DNA of 64,000 bases from Gnetum montanum (Eukaryota; Streptophyta; Gnetopsida; Gnetales; Gnetaceae): NCBI GenBank assembly GCA_015680685.1, contig MNCI01023673.1, positions 69,869 to 133,868 on the forward strand, in the 5' to 3' direction. The stretch's first letter is position 1. Each line of letters starts with the position of its first letter. The notes below the pieces were generated by a model, which had not been told where the DNA came from, did no database searches, and saw only the letters and a program-made list of their open reading frames with translations. The position numbers were made by a program, and so were the translations under genes. Of the stretch, positions 45,077-57,449 are shown one piece after another.

Positions 45077-48000
45077 AGTGCTATTGAAACTCATCTTGGT
45101 TATCATGAAGCTTGTGGGCATCTTTTGTTGCATGAGCGAGCTTGTTCCCAACATGCCTACACTAGATATGCAGGTGGGCTAGCAAGTAGTGTGGTTTTAG
45201 CTAGAGGCTTGTAATTCTTAGAGTACCTATTGCAGTAGTTTAGTGTGATCATGTGATCACACTTAGTGGTAGAGGTTACTAGCACCATCACTAAGACATT
45301 GTTGCATGGGGCTAACTAGGACATCTTGAGGTTCATGTTCAATGAGCCCACTATTAGTGATGATGGAGTAGGTAGTTTGGACAGAGGCCCTAGGGATGCT
45401 TGGTACCTATCTAGGATTTGGTGCATGATAAGGTTTAGTTGCTACAATGAGAGCAACATCCTCTTTGTTGCTTTGCGAGTGCCCACCTTGTTCCAAAACC
45501 CACTTGGAACTATCTATTGTGCTGAAGGGTAAGTGCCTTGATGGTTTTCATAGTTTTTCTTTTGCTATTTGGTCATGCTATTTTGCTAATGGCTCATTCT
45601 TAATGCCAAATTCAAAGTTGATGAGAAGGGCCTACACAATGAGAGGGACACTCTGACTTTAACCTGCACTACCCTAGAGGTATTCTCTTCTAGTCTAAAT
45701 GTTTAGGAAGTTGTGATTAAGTAGGTGGGGTTTGATTTGGAGGCCTATCCTACCCACTACCTAAGGGCATATGAGTGGTGCAAGGTCCATGATTGGTTAG
45801 ATGAGGAGTGGGCCACCAGTATAATTAACACCAAGGAGATGATAGCACTATCACCTCCATCTTGCATCCCATTTATGCCACGTACATGTTTAAGATTTGC
45901 TCATGTAATTGCTCATGTGTTGCCTATTAATTTTTCTTTTACATGATACTAATGTTGTGTTACCTTTATTGTAGTGGTTGTTGCTTTAGGTGAGGTGATG
46001 GTGGTCATCACAAGTTGCATAGAGGCTAGCCTCATCATGAAATATGATCATGTGGAGGGTGTGCAACATTGGTTGTGCCATAAGGTCCCAGATGCATTGA
46101 CCACTAGGCTCATTCATGTAGAGTTGATGAACCTATTTTTGGCCCTTAGCCCAAGCATTATGGTGGCCAAAATGTTCATCATCATTGAATCCTTTAGCAT
46201 CAATGTCTAATAGTTTATCACCCATGTGCATGGTGTGAGGGTAGTTCTTGACCTGGGCGAGGCCTTCTTTGCCAACCTCTCTGGACTTTCCACTAATAGC
46301 CTGTTGATTATTAACAAGGATAGTAAGGAGGTGGACTATAGAGGGGAGATCAAGGATTGGTTGGATGCCACCTAATCTCATAAGGGCATACCAATCAAGG
46401 ACATGTTTGTGCTTGAGGTGAGAGAGCTCTATCTTCTTTTCTGTAACTATGCCTTTTGAAGCTACTCTCCCAAGGAAAGATCCTTAGAATGGAGTAGGCA
46501 TAGGTGCTAAAAGAGGTGCTGTTGGAGGGCACAAGGTTCAACTAGGTTGCCTATATTACAATGATCTTGCATGCAGAGACCTCCAGGCTACAATGTAATG
46601 TACAAGAGAGATCCCATATTCACTTCACATTCTTTGCAAGGTACCTATGAAGGTTTGCAGAGTTATTGGTCATAAATAATGGTGGGTGGGTGTTGGATGG
46701 TGCAAGATCATAAATAGCTCTCAAAGGCATGGATCATGCACTTGTTCACAACCACATGGGGACATGACCCCCTATAGGAGATCAATGAGTTATTTTCAGT
46801 AATAACCAAAGGTCCCATAGGGTGGTTATACTATTTGTGTGATAGTGCAAGTGAGCCACCTCTAGTTGGCACTAGAGATGTGGCTAAGGTGAACCACTAC
46901 ATTGCAAAAATGGTGGAACCATCCAAGGCAAAAATCAAGAGGCCACATGCTATAGAGGAGGTTTCTCTTAAGGCTGGAAGGCCTAGTAGCAAGAAAATCC
47001 ACATCAAGTTTCAAAGCTTTCATACAGAGGTTGTAGGTTAGTACGTGTAACTTGGTAGATGCATTTATTGTGTTTTTGTATCTTTATATTTTTATGTTTT
47101 CATTTATTCCATGCTATTAACTAGTACTAATGTGCTATGAATATGTGTTGATCATAGAGACTAGAGAGAGGTTTGCTGAAGTAGTAGCCAAGGTGATAGT
47201 AGAAGAAGCACATCCTCAAGTTGAGGGGGAAGTGCATGGAGATGAGCTACCTAGCACATCAGAGACCCTCCAAAAATTATAGGAGGGCTTGCTTCACCCC
47301 AATGGGGGTGATTTTGATTACCTATTTGATGACGTACAACTAGGTGACCCTCCTGCACTCACACTTGAGGGGTTACTAGGTAAGCCATTTGTATTGCCCT
47401 TTGTTATTGCCCATTTTGCTCTAGCATATTTGGCTATGTGGTTATATGCTAACTACATCATGTTGTGTTATAGCCTTAGATGTGCTTGCAAGTAGTCCTA
47501 TGTCTACCTACCACATGAAGCCATGGGTATATATTCTTGATAAGCTTACCTTCATTGAGGATTTTGTAGAGGACATGATGAACCATTTACAGTAGATAGA
47601 TCTCAAGCTTGGTATGTTTGCTATGTTTCTTTGCTTATGTGTTGTTTTATTGACCAAAATATTAGTTCGTGGCTAAGGTTGATTTGCTTGTTGCATGCCA
47701 CTAGGTTCCAAGCTTCGATGGGATCTGAGTAAGGTTGTGAAGGTGGATGCCCTTTTTGAACTCCCTCCCAAGGTAGATCAAGTGTCTCATCACATGTATG
47801 AGATAGAGAGCAAGTGTACACTTTCCTATGAAAAAGTGTTTGCAAGCATTTGAATGAGCACCTATGAAAATGTGTGCATGAGCTCTAGGAGAGAGTGACC
47901 AACTAAGATACGAAGATTAGGAATATTCAATCTCAATATGACTTTCTAGCTACTAGGTCATAGGGGTATAACACTTAGAGGTCCTCTAAGATAGACTATG

Positions 48001-48700
48001 CTAGATACATGCCAACACTTAAAGGTAAAAATGAAGTCACATGGGAAATAATCAAGTAGCAGTTGCAGATGGATGTACTCACCTAGAGAAACCAAGATTG
48101 GAAACATTATAACACTAAGGTGTATAGGTGGGGATAGACTCAAAAGAATCAGAAGCATCAATACGAGTGTGAGAAGGATGCATACCTTAAATGGTACAAG
48201 GAGGAGTCTATTGAAAGGCACTACCTCAAGATGTTCATTGAGGGAATTGGTGTGAGGTAGGGTTATGATCTGTTTGCTCAACATATAGTGTTGAGTGGCT
48301 CTCCCAAGAGGTAGATTGTTACCCTCTCAGGAGAGGTTTCTTTTGCTACCTTTTCCATGGAGCTGCCTACATGGACTACCATGGACAAAGGCAAGACCCT
48401 TGTAGGGATTGACTTTAGCCAAGAGGATTGGATGTAGCTCTTAGAGGATGAGATCCTTTGATGCTTGGAGGATGGCCTTGACAAGTTGCCTCTGGATGAC
48501 ATCAATGTGAGACCCTCTTAGGTTAGTTTTTGTTTGCTTTGTCATGTGTTTTTTGTTAGCTTGTGTACAATTTTTACTTACTAATTGCTTATTTTGTTGC
48601 AATTGTGGTTAAGCAAGCACCAAGAGATGCTATGGGCCCCAGCAGTGCAATGGGGAAAGAAGAACCTTTGCCACTACCTAGTACCATTAGATGAGCATGT
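45077..48700 (+). pseudogene. Multi-exon gene-like unit on the strand opposite to A4
   Basis: Long, low-stop reading frames are separated by intron-like gaps. Candidate exons: 45,077-45,528 (acceptor TTGCAG before, donor GTAAGT after); about 45,600-45,881 (VDEKGLHNERDTLTL, AYEWCKVHDWLDEEWA); 45,975-about 47,037 (acceptor TTTATTGTAG; ends in a basic GRPSSKKIHIK stretch); 47,159-47,379 (donor GTAAGC; acidic, DFDYLFDDVQLGDPP); about 47,495-47,611 (donor GTATGT); 47,705-about 48,518 (ECEKDAYLKWYKEES, HYLKMFIEG); and a last exon ending PLPSTIR-stop near 48,690. It does not look like gag, protease, RT, integrase or a membrane Env. Opposite-strand extra ORFs are known in some Tat elements; homology to these is untested. 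It is decayed by the same TAG/TGA stops. Confidence 0.55.
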
Positions 48701-48954
48701 CTTGATGTGGCCCTACTGCTAGGCAGTTTTTTGCATTTTTGTTGTATTCTTGCTGCTCATGTGGCTCATGCTATGTACTATTATTCATGTGATATCTAAT
48801 GCATGTGTTTGCTATATGTCTAGTGTGTAGCATGCAAACTTTTCTTCTTATATTTTATATAATTTTTATTTTGTGGTTACTATACTTGTAATGCGATGGA
48901 TCATACACTAAATTGGGATTATGTGGTGATAATGTAACTAGGCCATTGTAGGCC
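48701..48954. other. Short AT-rich spacer in A4
   Basis: It lies between the opposite-strand unit and TR1. No frame or motif seen. Confidence 0.4.
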
Positions 48955-49190
48955 CCATGCTAATTTATAGCCATTTCAGGCTATGATGATAGTTTTAGGC
49001 TATTCTAGGCCATAAATTACTAGTTTAAGGCCATGGCAAGCCATGTTGGTAGAAGTACAAGTGGTCATTTAAGGCCATTCTAGGCCATGAAGCGCTAGTT
49101 TAAGACCATGGTGGGCCACACAGTGCTAGTTTAAGACCATGGTGGGCTACACAATGCGAGTTTAAGGCCATGGTAGGCCACATGTGCCAT
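48955..49190 (-). repeat. Internal tandem repeat TR1 of A4
   Basis: Units contain CTAGTTTAAGACCATGGTGGGCCAC and GGCCATTCTAGGCCAT, the inverted counterpart of 25385-25740. In both elements it lies just after the protease frame. Confidence 0.72.
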
Positions 49191-49789
49191 TTCTCTTTTT
49201 GTGATTTTAGCTTTTTTTATTTTTATGCATTTTTATGTTTTTCATGCATAAGCTAGTAACTCCTAAGGGGTAAACTAAATGAGTAACTACATAAACTAAG
49301 CATGATGCATAAACAAAGAAAATAAATGTGCAAGCAAAGTGAGAAATGCATAATCTAAGTGATGAAGCTAAATATACATGCATAAACAAATGTAATATAA
49401 GAAAAAAATGAAATGCATGGCTAAATGTATGGGCAAAAGATAGAAAAGCTCTAGTGCATGTTAGACTAAGGGGATACCTTAGTCACATAGTTGCTTCCTA
49501 GCCTGATGTGGGTTAGGGAGCATGTAGGGCCTAGATGGTACAATACAATATTCCTATTGACCTTCATCTGCTATGTCTAATGGTAATTCAGCCCATAGAG
49601 CATTGCTCAAGAGGTTGTTGTCTTCTTTTGTTTGCTCAAGTGGATTTGCCTCATGCATTTTGTTATCATCTTTCACTATGGGTGCATCATCAGAAAACTC
49701 CACCTATGACCCTTACTCAATGTCAATGTTGTTGATGGTTAGATGGGTAGCATTATCACCATGTATAATGAACTCACCACCTTCATATG

Positions 49790-50480
49790 GAAGGTGGATT
49801 TCCTAATGGATTGGAGAGGAAATAACCTGTAATTGGGCCAACTAAGGCCTAACCAAGATTAGGTTAAAGTCTAGCATCTCCTCTACAATTATGAACTTAA
49901 TAGTTATGGGAAATTCTTCCCCTGCCATGAAGGATATCGTGATAGTCCCTCTACCAACAATGTGTGACCCATTGAAGAACTTTATGCACATTGTTTTTGT
50001 CTGCTTGATCTACTCAACAAGGCCTAGTTTGTCAATGATGGTGTGTGGGATGATGTTTATTGTTGCCCCATCATCGACATGCATCCGATGGATTTTGCAC
50101 TATCCAATGTGTATCATGATAAACATGGATGCTGTAATGACATTATCCTTCTTAGGATAAACCTTGATTGACTTGTCATGAAATGCTAGAGGTGTTGAGC
50201 TTGATTTCTGTAGTGTAGGAGGCAACATCATAGCATGGATGGAATGCTCATCCACTAGGATGTCCTTTGTGATAGGAATGGAGGTCAACATGTAAACTAG
50301 CATTTCACAATGGGTGGATGAGGTCATAATGAGGTCGTATAGGCTTAGCATTATATTTTTCTACATTAAGGCTTGCTTCACCTGGGCTAATGCATCTAGG
50401 AAGTATCTGCCTATGTTTATTGCTTTGTTGGCCTTGACCTCCTCCATATGTTATAGGAGATAGATATCTCATAGAGGATA
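49790..50480 (-). pseudogene. Aspartic protease of A4 (broken)
   Basis: It aligns with the A2 protease. LTSIPITKDILVDEHSIHAM leads to MHVDDGATINIIPHTIIDKL (active site at about 50,065-50,085), again D-D-G. The second lobe (49,880-49,960) is split by stops. An 83-codon run at 50,100-50,351 remains open. Confidence 0.75.
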
Positions 50481-51079
50481 TTTGGGCTTGCTTTCCCTAG
50501 CCTATTTGGGAGCCTTAGTGCTTGAGTGTTGCTTGTTGGTAGTGGCCTCGTTGGTTGATTTGGCCATGGGGACTAGTTTGAGTAGACCTAGTGTTCTCTG
50601 CTCTTGATGTTGCCTAGGTATTTTATTAGTAAGCTACTCATTAGGGCCCCCTAGGTTATCCTCTAGATGGTTTTTTAGCATTGCCTATAGGATAGAACCT
50701 TGGATGGGTAGGGATTGATGCATTACCCACCATCAGACTATGGCCAAGGGAAGAACTAGCATGTTACAACATCCTAACAACAAAGGGTGATTGGGCTATT
50801 GCTGATGCAATGTGCTATGGGACACTAATCATGAAAGGTGTTGTGGGTGCTTGAGGTAGTAGTATGATAACAAAAGGGGACCTTGAATTGGTGGAGGCCA
50901 AGGGGACCCCTACACTACTAGAGGGAATGCAAACCACCAATGGTCGTTGCACCTATTCTAGATTATCATCAATGTTGATGGAATTGATGATGTACCCTAC
51001 ATCATTTGCATTGAGAGGGTCCTTGTATATCCTCATTGACTTGTTCTGTTCACCCCTATTAATCATGCATTGCAAGTTG

Positions 51080-52975
51080 TCTTGTAGGGGCATGCAAAAG
51101 TTAGTGTTGTGGCTAGACAATTGATGATAATGGCAAAACTAGTCTAGCCTAAAGTGCTTAGGGATTGAAGGCTTGTTTAGGGCTATAGTTGAGGGATTCC
51201 TTAGGAGCTCATAGTATCTATCATGTCTCTTGTGAGCATCCTTACACATTTTCTTGTACTAGATTCATCTAGCCTTGAGTAGTTAATCTAGGAGTTCCAA
51301 TAGTTTTAGGAGTAATGGGATGTACTTTAAGCAATCCTTGCACTCAAAGTTGGATCTCAAAGCCATTTGCGTTGTGACTACCAATGATGTAGGCTAGTTC
51401 ATTATTGTAGTGTTAGGGTTGGGGCCTTGGGTGGCCTAGCCATTGGCTTTGGGTTAGTGGCTTTGGCCTTGTTGGCCACAACTACCATGGTTTTGGTTTG
51501 TTTACCCTTATCCTTATCCTTATTCATGTGTAACTTCTTGTATGCCATGTAGGCTAGGTCCTTGCTGGCTTTTGTCATGTCCTATATGCTTTTAGTTTGG
51601 GAAAATGGCTGGCTCATGAATTATGGGGCTAGATGGCATAGCTTTGACTTAATAAAGTCATTGATCACACCTTTGAAAATAGCTAGAAGGTGCATTTTTG
51701 CTATGGGCTCATGCATTTTATTGAGTGATGTGCTTCATCATTAAATAAACTTTTGAACATGATCTAGATGGCCTTGCTTAATCTACATTATTTGGTCAAG
51801 GGTTGCTTTAGGCTTTAAGTTATACTTGAAGTGCATGACAAATTGACTAAGTAAGTCCTCCAAAGAGGAGATTGAGGCCTTGGGCATTGCCTAGTACCAA
51901 TCCAATGCCTTACTAGTTAGTGACATGATGAACACACATAAGATGGTGTGTGGCCATGCTTGCAATAGTAAGCATTCGAACCAAAAGGTCATGAGATGAG
52001 CATTGAGATCTCCTTCACCATTGTACTTGGTGAAGTAAGGAAGCGGGATCCCTATTGGGAGAGTCAGTGGTAGCACAACAGGACTTATGGAATCATCCTG
52101 ATAGAAGTCCACCACATGGACTATTTTAGACAAGGAAACCTTAAGCTACTTAACCTCTTCTTTTAAAGTTTGCATTAGTTGGAATGCCTGATCCAAGTGT
52201 AGAGATGTAGTAGTAAGCTATGTTAATTGTATCACTTGCTATGTTGGTAGGGTGACCCATGACTTGGCTGTGGATTGTGGGACCACATGTGATGCTTGTT
52301 GTGTAGGCTAAGTTGTGGGTACAATGACCAAGGAAAATCATGGATGCATGGTTTGGGCCACTGATGATGGTGCAGATGAAATAGGTAGGACATAAGATGC
52401 ATGGTGTGCATGTAGGGATGTGTAGGCATGATGGTTGCTGGCAGGGAAGATTGGGAAGGCTATGATTGTATCACAAAGGGCATGTTGATGGGAGGAATCA
52501 TATCTTGGCACATGTAGTGTGTTTGGTGGATTGCCACCATAGGTATTGACCTGGTAATGCCTATCTCTAGGAAGATAGATGGGTAGGACTATGAAGGAAT
52601 GAAAGTGTGGGTTGTTTACTAAAAAGAGGTATGGAAGGATTCATCATGCTTAGAATGAGCTTCAAACTCATCCTAATCTTCTTGTAGGAGTTCCTCATAA
52701 TCTGTCCTCACATTGCGCTTGTTGGTTCAAATGAGATAAGTGAGCATCTAGTGATAAGGTTCAGTGAGCAAGATCAAATCAATGGGGGAAGGTACATACT
52801 CCCATCCATTTATATCTATGAGCTTATAACTTCTCTTTGCCTCTATGTCTAGGTAGTCTATGAATAGACCTACTTGAATATTTTCATGAATGAAGTTATA
52901 CTGCTTATCATTGAGCATTATGTACTCTAATTCTTGGTGACATAGCCTAAGGGATTTCCTTGGCTTTACCATGGC
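51080..52975 (-). pseudogene. gag of A4 (broken)
   Basis: The N-terminal module (52,748-52,972) has DKQYNFIHENIQVGLFIDYL, as in A2. A Pro/His-rich stretch follows. The Gag core (51,700-52,133) has FYQDDSISPVVLPLTLPIGI, FTKYNGEGDLNAHLMTF, LTSKALDWY and a LLSQFVMHFKYNLKP-like run. A Lys-rich segment lies near 51,480-51,560. The zinc motif FCHYHQLSSHNTNFC (C-x2-H-x5-H-x4-C) is at about 51,310-51,355. Stops and frameshifts are frequent. Confidence 0.75.
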
Positions 52976-53520
52976 AAAATTGGTAGAGTGGTCAATTATA
53001 TCCTCTTATTATGTAAGTAGGATAGCAAGCATACCTGGGACTAATGCAAAAGGTTGTTTATAGTTCATAGTGTAAGAGAAAGAAAAATTTCTAACTTTGA
53101 AAATTGCTGAAAAATAGCTAAGTGTTGAAATTATCGAAAAATAGCTAATTGTTGAAACTGCCAAAAAATAGCTAACTATGGAAAATGAAAAAATATGGCT
53201 AAGTATGAAGACTACACTCTCTATGATGAGAGCTAACTATGCTACACACTAACTACACTCTCTATACTAAGAGAATGGAGACTTAGAGAAATAATGGAGA
53301 GAAGTACAATTTGGATTGCTATGTGGGATCCCAGGGGAATCGACAATGGGGTCTAGTCTACTTGAACTAGTTTGTAGATAATGCCTATGCTGGCCTAAGA
53401 TCCAACTACTACATAGGATAGGTCCACAAGGATGTTGGACCTACGCTAGCCTAGAGCTAGCAAAGGTGACATAGAGAGCATATGAGGCAATGACCATGTC
53501 AGAAAGAGGGAAATAGATTT

Positions 53521-53539
53521 GGCCCTCCTTTTAGCACCA
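53521..53539 (-). other. Primer-binding site of A4
   Basis: The minus strand reads TGGTGCTAAAAGGAGGGCC, seven bases after the LTR end. It corresponds to 21277-21295 in A2. Confidence 0.65.
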
Positions 53540-53546
53540 AAAAAAT

Positions 53547-55137
53547 TATAGTAACTAAAAATGTTGGTTGCTGAAATGGAACACTGAGAGGTTCGTAGGC
53601 ACACAGCTTTAACCCCACATCCATGTGAGGGCCTACTAGAGGTGGAGATGGGATGGCCAAAATGGTCTTGTTGATTGAATGAGGACTTATGGAATGCAAT
53701 GCTAAAATGATGCTAAGTGTTTGCATGGTGTTCATAGTGTCAATGGGGGTGAGTGTAGTTAAGGGTTTTCACAAAAAACAAAGTTGCCAACATGCTATTA
53801 CATGAAAAAATTACAAAAAATGCAAATAAAATGCTAGAATGTGAATAAAATTTTAAAAAAATGCATAGGAAGAGAGTGAGAGAGAAAGTGGAACCACCCT
53901 ATATGGGATTGAGCATAGTAAACCTTAAACAGGTGTACAATAGGTGTAGTAGACAACATAGTCATAGTCTTAGGGTGTGTAGCTACAAAGATAGATGTTT
54001 TTCCAACGTGTCTATGCTTGTTGGGTTGGCCATTGCAAGGTGTAGTGGATTGTGGTGGTCTATGCTGGTCTATGCTAGATTGCAGTGGTTTGTGGAGGTG
54101 AGAAAATGTCTTGCTTTACTGAGATGCCAAATGGGTTTCAAGAATGCCAAATTCCAAAATGCCTAGAATTTAAATTTGCCAACCCTTAAAAATTAGAGGA
54201 CTAGGGTATTTATAGGCCTAAGGTTAGCACAAAATGTAGATTAGTTGCCATATGGAAATGGGATAGTTGAAATGACATTGCACCCAACTACGCTCTTCAC
54301 TAAAGCAAAGGGTGTTATGCTCTGGTGTGCTTTAATGGACTTTATGAGACTAATAGATTGTGACTATGCTACCAACTACATGTGCATGTGTTAAAAAAAC
54401 TACAATGTACCTAACGAAAATCCCAAAAATGCAAGTTTGAAGACTACACTTTGGGACTATGCTATCCACTATCTTGAGTGGTGTTGAGTGTAGTTACAAT
54501 TTTGGGACAAAGGGGGTGCCAAAAAGATGCATGCTACTTGTCCAAGGTGTTGGAGCTTATGTGAATGTTGGTGCTATGTTGTGGAGGCCTTTGGAGGTAA
54601 TTCTACATGACTACACTTGACTATGCTCTAGATTGGGGGAGAGCATAGTCCCAGACTTAGAAAAAGTTTGCAGAAAAGTGGCCACGTATTGGCTGCACTC
54701 TAGGGAAGGCTAACTATGCTCCCAACTAAGGGTGAATGTAGTTCTAGCACTTGGAGAAATTTTTGTAGAAATCAGGCTTCTAGTTGACTATGCTTGACTA
54801 CACTCCAGGGTAGTGGAGAGTGTAGTCTCAATAGCTAGAAAAAATTGCAAAAAATTAAGCCTTAAATGCTGACTATGCTTGACTATGCTCCAAGACAATG
54901 GAGAGCATAGTCATGACACTTAGAAAAAGCTGTAGCTTTTGGCTTTATGATGACACAGGAAAACGTATGCAGAATTTGTCTTTGAAGCTGACTATACTCT
55001 CCACTAGGCTAACTATGCTATGGTGTAGTGAAGAGAATAGTCCTAGCACTTACAAAAATTTGCTAAAAGTGGCCTGATGTTGGCACTTAGGCAAATTTTT
55101 AGTTGAGACATAGTAGCCAAAATTTGGTGCTGTTTCA
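53547..55137 (-). repeat. 5' LTR of A4 (1591 bp)
   Basis: It aligns end to end with 35979-37574. It starts TGAAACAGCACC (55137) and ends AGTTACTATA (53547). The TATA box CCTATAAATAC lies at about 54206-54216. U3 has the same repeated ACTATGCTCTCCACT-type units. The two LTRs differ at many sites, so the insertion is old. Confidence 0.82.
54206..54216 (-). promoter_or_regulatory. TATA box of the A4 5' LTR
   Basis: The minus strand reads CCTATAAATAC at the conserved position; this would have driven the full-length A4 transcript. Confidence 0.6.
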
Positions 55138-56230
55138 TAAGGCATATTCCAAACAACGTCATGATGCATGGATAAGAAGAATTAAATTCCAACCTAGTAA
55201 TAAGGTTTTTTATTAGAATTCCATGCATGTGCCACAAAGGACAAAGTTTCAAACATTTTGGAAAGGATATTACATCAATGATTCAAGTTTTCCTTTTGGA
55301 GACATGATAATCTACCATTCCATTGAGCCCTCACAAATTTCTATTGGTCAACATATAACAAGTTGATCCGTTATTGGAACCCAAAGTAACCAACAACACT
55401 AACACCTCTGCACCAAAATAGGCTTAGTTGATTTTTTGAATTTCCTCCTCTAAACATAGTCATGGGAGAGATGGCCATTCAAACTAATACCTTTATGAGG
55501 CTAACCTATTTTTATCTCTCTTTTTTTTTTTGTTTTTCACCTTTCTTTATATGTTTTTCATTTTCTTGAATATTTTCTTAATTATTTTATACATTTTTCC
55601 TTTTCTTTTTGCCTTTACTACTTTCATCTAGTTTTATTAGAAGTATTTGATTTTGTTAATACTACTATACATATGGAAAGTTATTTAAAGTGAATTATCA
55701 CTATCATGATTGATTAACCAAAAGGTTAATTTTTGTCTTTGAATTATGTTCTCTACTAACAATCAATTAATTCTCTAGTGGTGTCAAAAATTGAGTTCAC
55801 AACATCCATCCATCCCATTTATTTCATGGGAAATCAATATCTTGAAAGAATAAGATTCTTTTACATTAAAACTTTAAAAATTAATCAATGATCTTGATAC
55901 CCAACAAACTGGGAAAGGACCAAGTGGGAATGGAAAAGCATATGACCTCAAGAGGATTTGATATGATTTCTCTCAACATCATTGTTAAGTTCTATAAAAC
56001 TTCATTGGTATATCATTAGTCTTATCATTGATCATAAAAGAAAGCATGCCTTTGCATTGTGTGGTTCTTATGAAAAACAAAACAAAACAAAACACATACA
56101 TGAATTCAAAGAATATTCCTTAGACAAAATAATGAGCTACAAGAATCAGTTATGGGGTTGGAAAGATATGTTACCCATGTCTAAAGGCACCTCTCTAACT
56201 AAGGTCTTCTATACTTCCTTCTTCTCTTGA
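55138..56230 (+). pseudogene. Integrase C-terminus and 3' region of B3
   Basis: B3 resumes here. AYSKQRHDAWIRRIKFQPSN and a TKFQTFWKGYYIND-like GPY module (55,140-55,330) continue the frame that stopped at 35,977. A tail equivalent to VMGEMP (SWERWPF, 55,465) follows, then non-coding sequence that aligns, inverted, with 5640-6480 of B1 (for example ACATGTTACCCATG near 56,168). The 3' LTR of B3 is not seen; homology to family B ends near 56,230. Confidence 0.78.
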
Positions 56231-57449
56231 AGTAATGGTTGTCCTTTGGGGTTGTCCTAGACTTTCAATTCATGCAGAGTAGGAATATGTCAATGTAATA
56301 TGTCTAAAAGAGGAATGGACTTGGTCTCAACTTGAAATGAATTGGTATTAGATCATCTTAATTATGATTTTCACCAAGAATCTTGTGTTATGAGGATGCT
56401 TGTTATCTCTTGAAAATACTCTCTCTATCATTCATTCATCTCATGCTCCACAATGTTACTACCTCATGCCATAGGAAATTGCTCATTTTTATTTCTAGAT
56501 CACATAATCCTTGGATAATTTCTAGCATTGGTATGGAATTTAACTTAGCCATTCATCATCTTTAGGATCCATAGACTTTTTACAATGAAGGTATGCAAGG
56601 GCATAAGAGGCCTATGTCTACTTTGAGGAGGATCCACTTGCATTCCTTTTGTATAACTTAAGTTATATTTTCTAACCATAGGTTAGTTGCCTAATCAATC
56701 ATTCCAATAAAATTCAAACATCGAATTTTACTCTATTTAGCATCATAAATTCATTTGAATCTACTCAAATTACTTCTTCTAGGATACACCTACCACCTTC
56801 TATGCTGTTGTCATTATTCTTCATCTTTTTGGATGTTATTGATCTCTTCTTTTGTTTCAAAATTTGTCTAGAATTCCTTCATTTCTTAATGTGAAAAATT
56901 GCTAAGAAAAATTACATGGATGCATCCCCATTGACATAGTGACATGAGTTGACATAGGCACATTAATGCATCCCTATCAACATGGTATAAAAAGTCTATA
57001 TATACACATGATACTTAGCTTATTTTTCATCATTTTTCAAAAGCTCTAAAGGAGTTTTTGTGATTTTTCAAAGCCCAGGAACCTTCCAAGCATTCTAACT
57101 CACAAACTACTAACTCGTTTTTATCTGTTCTTTGACCCTAAAGCTACTAGATGTATGCTTTAAGTCATGGGGGATACAAACCTTTGGTTTCTTCTCAAAA
57201 ACTATAACAAAGTTTTCTAAGTCCCTATAATCAATCCATTAACTTAATATTAAATTAATTATCATAAAGTATTGAGATCAACAAACAAACTCTTATAGCT
57301 AGGAATAAAATAATATTAAAATAGTACACCTAGTTGAGATCACAAAAAAGTACTTCAACTATCAATCCTTAATACTTGATAATTAAACATAACCTAATGT
57401 AACAAGGAAAGGTTTTCATATAACTAAAGGTTATAAACTAAAAAGCTAA
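56231..57449. other. Unassigned AT-rich DNA with a TATA-like site
   Basis: No gene seen. A promoter-like stretch (GGTATAAAAAGTCTATATATAC, 56,984-57,005) lies in a context (GATGCATCCCCATTGACATAG, CAACATGG) reminiscent of repeat C. It might be the LTR of the family C sequence that follows, but the match is weak. Confidence 0.35.

Larger units (their letters stand above)
35979..55137 (-). mobile_element. 19.2-kb Tat/Ogre-like element A4
   Basis: A4 is a minus-strand family A element with both LTRs nearly equal in length (1596 and 1591 bp), PBS, gag, zinc motif, protease, TR1, an opposite-strand gene-like unit, RT, RNase H, a second archaeal-type RNase H, integrase, TR2, a 72-bp repeat, PPT and LTR. 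Dual RNase H and the long body place it in the Tat/Ogre lineage. It sits inside the integrase of B3: family B coding stops at 35,977 and resumes at 55,138 in register (MHK / KAYSKQRHD). Target duplications are decayed (ACAAG-like on both sides). Confidence 0.85.

Noticed and set aside
49891-50160. Met-rich plus-strand frame of 89 codons
   Set aside because: Antisense shadow of the A4 protease.
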